Source of the DNA: JBBITI01 sp963735055
GTDB lineage: Bacteria; Chloroflexota; Dehalococcoidia; Dehalococcoidales; UBA2162
Length of the DNA: 64,000 bases
NCBI GenBank assembly: GCA_963735055.1
Contig: CAVTJN010000022.1
Coordinates: forward strand, 1 to 64,000
Direction: 5' to 3'
Shown here: one piece after another, positions 58,549 through 64,000 of the stretch
Numbering within the stretch: the stretch's first letter is position 1
How the letters are laid out: each line of letters begins with the position of its first letter
Made by a program: the position numbers and the translations under genes
The notes under the pieces: generated by a model
What the model saw: the letters and a program-made list of their open reading frames with translations, nothing else
Told to the model about the DNA's origin: nothing
Database searches by the model: none

Positions 58549-60342
58549 ATGCGAATTTCCAAATTGGTCAGCAAGACCCAGCGCGAGCTCCCCGCGGATG
58601 CGGACACGCCGTCCCATCAACTGCTTGTTCGGGCGGGGATGATAAGCCAGGTTGCCGCCGGTGTCTACAACTACCTTCCCCTGGCCTGGCGCACGCTTCG
58701 TAAGATCGAGAATATCATCCGTGACGAGATGGACATGGCCGGGGGCCAGGAAGTGTTCATGCCCACGCTCCAACCAGTTGAACTGTGGCAGAAGTCGGGA
58801 CGGGACAAGGCTTTCAGCAGTACGCTGCCCGTGTTCACGACGGTTGACCGCCGCGAGCGCACCCTCGTCCTCGCCCCCACCCACGAAGAGGTGGTGACCG
58901 AGATCATTGCCCACAGCGTCCGCAGCTACCGCGATCTGCCGGTTAATCTATACCAGATGCAAAACAAGTTCCGGGACGAGCCGCGGCCGCGCGCCGGCCT
59001 GATTCGCGTCCGGGAGTTCATCATGATGGACGCGTATAGCTTTGACCGGGATCCGACCGGGCAGGACGTAAGCTATCAGCGCATGGTCACTGCCTACAAG
59101 AACATCTACGCCCGATGTGGTCTGACGGCGATCATGGTCGAGGCGGACAGCGGCGCCATCGGCGGGAAGGACTCGCACGAATTCATGCTGCCGGCCGCGA
59201 CGGGCGAAGACACGATTATCACCTGCCCGAAATGCGGCTACGCGGCGAACGCGGAAAAGGCCGCCTTCGACAAGCAGGCAGGCCAACAGCAATCCGGAGC
59301 CATGCCCATGGAAGAGGTCGCTACCCCCGGCATGAAGTCGATAGAAGAGGTGGCCGGTTTCCTGAAAGTCGACCCCCGGCAGACGCTGAAGGCGGTATTC
59401 TACGTGGCCGACGGGCGCTTCGTTTTTGTGGTGATACGGGGCGATCTGCCGGTCAACGAGACCAAACTGACCAACACCCTCAAGGCCCGGGAGTTGCGAA
59501 TGGCAACCGAGGCTGAGGTCATCGAGCAGGGACTCGTCCCCGGATCGGCGTCACCGGTCGGAATCAAGGGAATCACGACCATCGCTGATGATTCGGTGAG
59601 CTCGGGAACCAACTTCGTCGCCGGGGGCAACAAACCGGATACCCACCTGCGGAACGTGAACTACGCTCGCGACTTCGAGGCCGGGACTATCACTGATATC
59701 GCCCTGGCGGCGGCGGGCGATGCCTGTGCCAAATGCGGGACCGCCCTTACCACGGTCCGCGGCATCGAAGTGGGGCATATCTTCAAACTCGGGACCCTCT
59801 ACAGCGAGAAACTAGGCGCCTATTTCGCGGAGGAAAGCGGCAACTCCAAGGTCATCACCATGGGTTGCTACGGCATCGGCGTCGGCAGACTGCTGGCGGC
59901 CGCCATTGAGCAGAGCCACGACGACAAGGGCATCATCTGGCCGATAACGATCGCCCCATATCAGGTCCACCTGTGCGCCCTGTACATTGAGAATCCGCAG
60001 ATATCGGAAGTAGCCGAAAGACTCTACGCCGACCTGACGGCCCAAGGAATCGAAGTGCTATTCGACGACCGGGCCGAATCTCCGGGTGTCAAATTCAACG
60101 ACGCCGACCTTCTCGGCCTGCCTTTACGCCTCACCGTCAGCCCGCGCAACCTTGAAAAGAGCAGTGTCGAGGTGAAATGGCGCGATGAGAAGAAGGCCCA
60201 ATTGCTGCCCCTGGAAGGCATCGTGGGCGCGGCTACGGGCCATGTTGGACGGCCGCCGGTAGCCGCCGGTGCCGTTACCCCCTCAGCGTCACTCCAAAAT
60301 CGGCCGCCAGCTTGCCGACGATCTGCCCGAAAACCCGGTTGA
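58549..60342 (+). CDS. proS: Prolyl-tRNA synthetase
   Basis: Intact, 597 residues. Class II motif 2 (KFRDEPRPRAGLIRVREFIM), motif 3 (GCYGIGVGRLLAAAIE) and the bacterial-type YbaK-like editing insertion (about residues 230-400) are present. Two Cys pairs, CPKCGYAANAE and CAKCGTALTT, flank the insertion. The protein ends with a non-homologous tail of about 40 residues that is antisense to the end of pheT; the two genes overlap by 68 bases. Confidence 0.95.
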   Translation: MRISKLVSKTQRELPADADTPSHQLLVRAGMISQVAAGVYNYLPLAWRTLRKIENIIRDEMDMAGGQEVFMPTLQPVELWQKSGRDKAFSSTLPVFTTVDRRERTLVLAPTHEEVVTEIIAHSVRSYRDLPVNLYQMQNKFRDEPRPRAGLIRVREFIMMDAYSFDRDPTGQDVSYQRMVTAYKNIYARCGLTAIMVEADSGAIGGKDSHEFMLPAATGEDTIITCPKCGYAANAEKAAFDKQAGQQQSGAMPMEEVATPGMKSIEEVAGFLKVDPRQTLKAVFYVADGRFVFVVIRGDLPVNETKLTNTLKARELRMATEAEVIEQGLVPGSASPVGIKGITTIADDSVSSGTNFVAGGNKPDTHLRNVNYARDFEAGTITDIALAAAGDACAKCGTALTTVRGIEVGHIFKLGTLYSEKLGAYFAEESGNSKVITMGCYGIGVGRLLAAAIEQSHDDKGIIWPITIAPYQVHLCALYIENPQISEVAERLYADLTAQGIEVLFDDRAESPGVKFNDADLLGLPLRLTVSPRNLEKSSVEVKWRDEKKAQLLPLEGIVGAATGHVGRPPVAAGAVTPSASLQNRPPACRRSARKPG

Positions 60343-62674
60343 CTTCTTCGTCGGTCAGGGTCTTGTCCGGCGACTGAAAAGTCAGCCGGTAGGCCAGCGA
60401 TTTTTTCCCCGCCGGCACTTGTTCTCCTGAATAGACATCGAACAAGGCGATTCGATCGACCAGCGGAAAGCCGCCGATGACGTCCAGCACCTGCTGGTGG
60501 CTGACTGCGGCGCCCACCACGATGGCCATATCTCTGACCACTTCCGGGAAGCGCGGGATCGCTCTAAAGACGCGGTCAGTACCCGCCAGGGGCAGCATTT
60601 CGGGAAGATCAAGCTCGAAAAGATAGGCCGGCCCCGTGATCCCAAAGTTCTCGCGCACTTTCGATGAGATCTCGCCGACCACGCCGATTTGCCGGTCACC
60701 GGCCATTACGCTCGCCCGAGCGGTCGACTGGAGAGTAGGGTCATGGCCTTCTCCAAAGCCGGCCTCGATGTTAAGTGTCCTGAGGACGCCCTCGACGACA
60801 CCGCGGGCGAAGAAGAAGTCAGACCCTTCGTCCTCACGCTGCCACCATCGCTCGACGCTGGGTCCGCAAATCACCCCGCAGACCGTCTCGCGCTCATCCG
60901 GCAGGTCTTTGAGACGACCCAAGTACACTCTGCTCAACTCGACGAGCCGGAAGCGGCCTTCGGCAAAGCGCTGGTTGGCCGCCAGAACCGACAGCAGGTG
61001 CGCCCGCAGGGTGGGCCGCAGGTATTCCTGCTCCGCCGTCATGGGGTTCACGAGCCGCAGGGCCGGCGGTTCGGCGCCGTCCGGTGTGAGTTTCTTGAGT
61101 GCCTCCATGCCCACCAGCGATGACGTAACGACCTCGTCGAAGCCATAGCTGACCAGGGCGTCCAGAACCGTGCGTTTCAGCCTCAGCATGGGCACCGGGT
61201 CCTGGGTGGGGATGGGTTGGGAAAGCATGGTGTTCGGTATCTTGTCGTAGCCTTGAATACGGGCGACCTCCTCGATGAGGTCCTCCGAAAACCGTATGTC
61301 GCTACGCCAGTACGGCGGGATGGCTGTCAGATCAGTCGTTCCGCTGCTCACCCGGCACTGAAACCCAAGGGAAGTCAGCGCCGCCACGATCTGTTCCCGG
61401 CTGACTTCTACACCGAGCAGGCGCTTCACCTGCGCCGTCGACACTGCTACCGGTTGCACTGGCTTTTGCCCCGGATAGATATCGATCATCCCTTTGGCGA
61501 CCTCGCCTCCGGCCAGTTGCTGCATCAGTTGGGTGGCGCGTTTCAAAGCGGGGATGGTCAGATCGGCGCGGATACCCCTCTCGAAGCGGGTGCAGGCTTC
61601 GCTGGGCATCCCGAGCGTCCTGCCGGTGTAGTGTATGCTCGCCGGATTGAAGCTGGCGGCTTCCAGCAGTATCGTCGTCGTACTCTCCGTAACCTCGGTA
61701 TTGGCACCCCCCATCACCCCGGCCACCGCCACGGCCCGTTCGGTATCGGCAATCACCAGAGTATCGGCCGCCAGTTCCCGTTCCGTACCGTCGAGCGTCT
61801 GTATCTTCTCCCCCGCCTCTGCCCGGCGCACGATAATCTTGCCGCCCCGGATACGGTCGAAGTCGAAGGAGTGAAGCGGTTGGCCGTACTCCAACATGAC
61901 GAAGTTGGTTATGTCCACGATGTTGCTTATCGGACGCATACCGCCGGCGATGAGCCGCGTCTTCAGCCAGGCCGGCGATTCGGCAATGCGGATCCCCTTG
62001 ATCAGGGTTGCGCAATACCGGGGACAAAGGTCAGGGGCCTGAATCTCCACCGCGGCCTGCTGTGCCACCGGTGGCTCAGCCTCAGCGTAGCCATCGTCGG
62101 GCAAACGTGCCGTTTGACCGGTCAGCGCCGCGATCTCCCGGGCTACCCCAATCACCGACAGGCAATCCGGACGATTGGGCGTTATTTCGAGGTTGAAAAT
62201 AGCGTCACCAAGGTAGTCAGCGAGGGGCATCCCCAGCGGGGCGTCCGGAGGCAGCACCAGCAGTCCGGTATGGTCGCCGGAAATCCCCAACTCCTTCTCG
62301 GAACAGGCCATACCGCTGGAGACCACGCCGCGTATCCGGGCGGGTTTGAGGACTGACTTTACGCCGGTATGGCCGTCAATCAACTCGGCGCCGACCCGCG
62401 CGAACGGGACTCTATCGCCGACCCGGAGATTTGGCGCGCCGCACACCACGGTTACCTGTTCGGCGCCCAGGTCGATGGTCGCCAGCTTGAGGCGGTCCGC
62501 GTTCGGATGGGCGTTGACCTCTTTCACCTGGCCGACAACCACATTTTCCCAGGCTTCCCCGATGATCTGGGTGCTCTTCACCTCCAGACCGGCCATAGTC
62601 AGCCGTTCAGCAATCATCAAGGGCGGCAGGGTGACGTCTACATAGTCCCTGAGCCACTTCTGGGATATTTTCAT
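60275..62674 (-). CDS. pheT: Phenylalanyl-tRNA synthetase beta subunit
   Basis: 799 residues from ATG 62674 (MKISQKWLRDYVDVTLPPLM), which overlaps the preceding stop as ATGA. Domains in order are B1 and tRNA-binding (VVVGQVKEVNAHPNADRLKL), B3/4 editing (CPRYCATLIKGIRIAESPAW), B5 (GMPSEACTRFERGIRADLTI), the catalytic-like core (LVNPMTAEQEYLRPTLRAHL) and the C-terminal ferredoxin-like anticodon-binding domain (AIPRFPEVVRDMAIVVGAAV). It works with PheS to charge tRNA-Phe. Confidence 0.95.
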   Translation of the reverse strand: MKISQKWLRDYVDVTLPPLMIAERLTMAGLEVKSTQIIGEAWENVVVGQVKEVNAHPNADRLKLATIDLGAEQVTVVCGAPNLRVGDRVPFARVGAELIDGHTGVKSVLKPARIRGVVSSGMACSEKELGISGDHTGLLVLPPDAPLGMPLADYLGDAIFNLEITPNRPDCLSVIGVAREIAALTGQTARLPDDGYAEAEPPVAQQAAVEIQAPDLCPRYCATLIKGIRIAESPAWLKTRLIAGGMRPISNIVDITNFVMLEYGQPLHSFDFDRIRGGKIIVRRAEAGEKIQTLDGTERELAADTLVIADTERAVAVAGVMGGANTEVTESTTTILLEAASFNPASIHYTGRTLGMPSEACTRFERGIRADLTIPALKRATQLMQQLAGGEVAKGMIDIYPGQKPVQPVAVSTAQVKRLLGVEVSREQIVAALTSLGFQCRVSSGTTDLTAIPPYWRSDIRFSEDLIEEVARIQGYDKIPNTMLSQPIPTQDPVPMLRLKRTVLDALVSYGFDEVVTSSLVGMEALKKLTPDGAEPPALRLVNPMTAEQEYLRPTLRAHLLSVLAANQRFAEGRFRLVELSRVYLGRLKDLPDERETVCGVICGPSVERWWQREDEGSDFFFARGVVEGVLRTLNIEAGFGEGHDPTLQSTARASVMAGDRQIGVVGEISSKVRENFGITGPAYLFELDLPEMLPLAGTDRVFRAIPRFPEVVRDMAIVVGAAVSHQQVLDVIGGFPLVDRIALFDVYSGEQVPAGKKSLAYRLTFQSPDKTLTDEEVNRVFGQIVGKLAADFGVTLRG

Positions 62675-63297
62675 TGCCCGCTGTCCGGGAGAATAGGATA
62701 GGATGCCGGCGCCGGCGATATGATACCCCAACGCTCAACGAAATCATCGGTACCGCGTACCGAATACACCACGTCACTGATCACCGCCAGATTGGTGATG
62801 TATTCCAGACCGCCGGCCAGCGGCAGGCGTACCGGGAGCAGGAAGCCATCCCGGGCTGCCCGGATCTCAAGAATGAAGGCCATCTGAGGGCCGCCAAGAC
62901 CGGCGTATCGGGTGTTCGTGTCGTCCTTCTGGAGCCAGTTGGTCAGTTCGATCAGCGAAGTGAAATGCCGGGGGTATTTCATCGTCTTCAGTTCGGCGGC
63001 CTGGGCCGCTATGGTGCCCAGCTTGGAGTCCACGTCCTTCTGGAGGGAGGCGACTTGGGTATTGGCGGTGGCAAGGCTGTCCTGCACGCTCTTGGTGGTG
63101 GCCTTCTCCTGGTTCAGCTGATTCTGCAGAGACGAAACGTTGCCCTGCAGGCTAGTCACCTGCCCTTGCACTGACGTTACCTGCTGCTCGCTGTCCTCGA
63201 GCTTGGACTTGGTCCCTGAGAGCTGAGTGGCAAGGATGATGACGGCAACTACCAATGCGACTGACAGCACGCCGAGTATGATCGTCCACAATTTCAT
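62671..63297 (-). CDS. Coiled-coil membrane protein between pheS and pheT
   Basis: 208 residues with AGAGGAGG just before the ATG at 63297. One N-terminal membrane helix (LWTIILGVLSVALVVAVIIL) is followed by a Gln/Ser-rich coiled coil of about 80 residues (SVQGQVTSLQGNVSSLQNQL) and a globular C-terminal part (SLIELTNWLQKDDTNTRYAG, NLAVISDVVYSVRGTDDFV). The stop overlaps pheT by ATGA. No family is recognised. A gene in this position inside a pheST operon is unusual. Confidence 0.7.
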   Translation of the reverse strand: MKLWTIILGVLSVALVVAVIILATQLSGTKSKLEDSEQQVTSVQGQVTSLQGNVSSLQNQLNQEKATTKSVQDSLATANTQVASLQKDVDSKLGTIAAQAAELKTMKYPRHFTSLIELTNWLQKDDTNTRYAGLGGPQMAFILEIRAARDGFLLPVRLPLAGGLEYITNLAVISDVVYSVRGTDDFVERWGIISPAPASYPILPDSGQ

Positions 63298-63371
63298 TTA
63301 GCTACCTCCTCTGTCTGTTGACCTGGTCATGTCTAACCCACAGAATATCAAACGAAAATCAGGCTGCTTTG

Positions 63372-64000
63372 TCAGAACTGCCGCAGGAATCTGACGTCGC
63401 CGCCAAAGAAAAGCCTGACGTCATCGATGCCGTACCGCAGCATGGGCAGACGCTCGATGCCCATGCCGAAGGCGAAGCTCGAATAGATCTCCGGGTCGAT
63501 GCCGCCCCGACGCAGCACATCCGGGTGAGTCATCCCGGCGCCCAGGATTTCGATCCAGCCGCTGTCCCCGCAGAGCCGGCACCCATCCCCGTGGCAGACA
63601 GCACATTCGATGGCCATTTCCACGCCCGGCTCCACGAAGGGGAAATAGTCGGGCCGGAAGCGCACTCTCCGGTTCGGGCCAAAATAGCGCCTCGAAAACT
63701 CGTAGAGAGTCCCCTTCAGGTCGGCCATGGTTATGCCCTTGTCGACCGCCACCCCATCGACCTGGGTGAATTGCGAGTAGTGCGTGGCGTCACTGGCTTC
63801 GTAACGGTAGACCTTTCCCGGCGTAATCACCCTTACCGGTGGCGGCCTTGATTCGATAACCCGGGCGCTCACCGATGTCGTATGGGTGCGGAGCAGGGTC
63901 GGACGCTCCGTCCTGGTATCCACCCAGAACGTTGACATGTTATCCCGGGCAGGATGCTCGGCCGGAATGTTGAGTGCTTCGAAGTTGTAATAGTCCCATT
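63372..64000 (-). CDS. pheS: Phenylalanyl-tRNA synthetase alpha subunit, partial at right edge
   Basis: Only the C-terminal part is in the window. The reading frame continues past the right edge (WDYYNFEALNIPAEHPARDN). Catalytic-core motifs RVITPGKVYRYEASDATHYS and GMGIERLPMLRYGIDDVRLF are intact. A Cys cluster, CAVCHGDGCRLCGDSGW, lies before the last strand, as in the zinc-type PheS of many Chloroflexota and Gram-positive bacteria. It forms the (alpha-beta)2 enzyme with PheT. Confidence 0.95.
   Translation of the reverse strand, partial: WDYYNFEALNIPAEHPARDNMSTFWVDTRTERPTLLRTHTTSVSARVIESRPPPVRVITPGKVYRYEASDATHYSQFTQVDGVAVDKGITMADLKGTLYEFSRRYFGPNRRVRFRPDYFPFVEPGVEMAIECAVCHGDGCRLCGDSGWIEILGAGMTHPDVLRRGGIDPEIYSSFAFGMGIERLPMLRYGIDDVRLFFGGDVRFLRQF

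Noticed and set aside
61217..62356. Long plus-strand open frame of about 380 codons opposite pheT
   Set aside because: It is antisense to a full-length, conserved pheT in high-GC DNA, where long shadow frames are expected. It has no ribosome site and no recognisable domain.

Overview
The window looks like chromosome from a member of the Chloroflexota, most plausibly a Dehalococcoidia-like bacterium. This is an inference from gene content. The right-hand part is high-GC and carries guaA, purD-purE-purB, rsmD-coaD, an Alvin/YfhL-type ferredoxin, gatC-gatA-proS and pheS-pheT. Many starts are TTG or GTG, 4-base ATGA overlaps are common, and the recognisable promoters are sigma-70 type. No rRNA, CRISPR array or insertion sequence was seen; the one tRNA is tRNA-Phe(GAA).

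Layout. 1-3.8 kb (minus): an operon of membrane/exported proteins with DUF4350 and DUF4129-like parts, driven by a good promoter at 3921-3949. 4.2-15.2 kb: an exopolysaccharide or glycolipid cluster of visibly lower GC, with two GT2 enzymes plus the remnant of a third, a cobalamin-binding radical SAM enzyme, three SAM methyltransferases, a GT4 enzyme, a DUF2206 membrane protein and a flippase. 15.3-24.5 kb (minus): two large exported enzymes, an S53 (sedolisin) peptidase and a CotA-like multicopper oxidase, each ending in six almost identical 45-residue FG-GAP repeats. The oxidase also carries two inserted blocks of glycine-rich GxGY repeats. 24.9-29.7 kb (plus): DUF4418 protein, FtsX/MacB-type ABC permease and ATPase, a lipoprotein and an anchored fibronectin-III protein. 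29.8-33.5 kb: a second set of polysaccharide membrane proteins (GT-C-like, DUF1616, O-antigen ligase-like). 33.5-39.2 kb: an accessory island with an HTH protein, an AAA+ ATPase, an unknown 184-residue protein and a broken tyrosine recombinase whose frame runs into tRNA-Phe. 39.3-64 kb: compact, intact housekeeping genes, including a MacAB-like export operon, an MFS transporter, a rhomboid protease and an NfeD-like protein.

A strong overall feature is the state of the reading frames. From 1 to about 33.5 kb, and again in the recombinase, genes are repeatedly broken by single-base shifts, several in homopolymers, while about 24 kb from 39.3 kb onward shows none. This could be local sequence error or real decay of accessory genes. 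Broken genes are therefore listed once, as pseudogenes spanning the whole recognisable homology, with the frame segments given.

Functional picture. The left two thirds is devoted to the cell surface: polymer assembly, exported oxidase and protease, and ABC export. The right third makes purines, coenzyme A and charged tRNAs. The most novel-looking parts are the oxidase/peptidase pair with shared repeat tails and the three-gene AAA+ set in the tRNA-Phe island.
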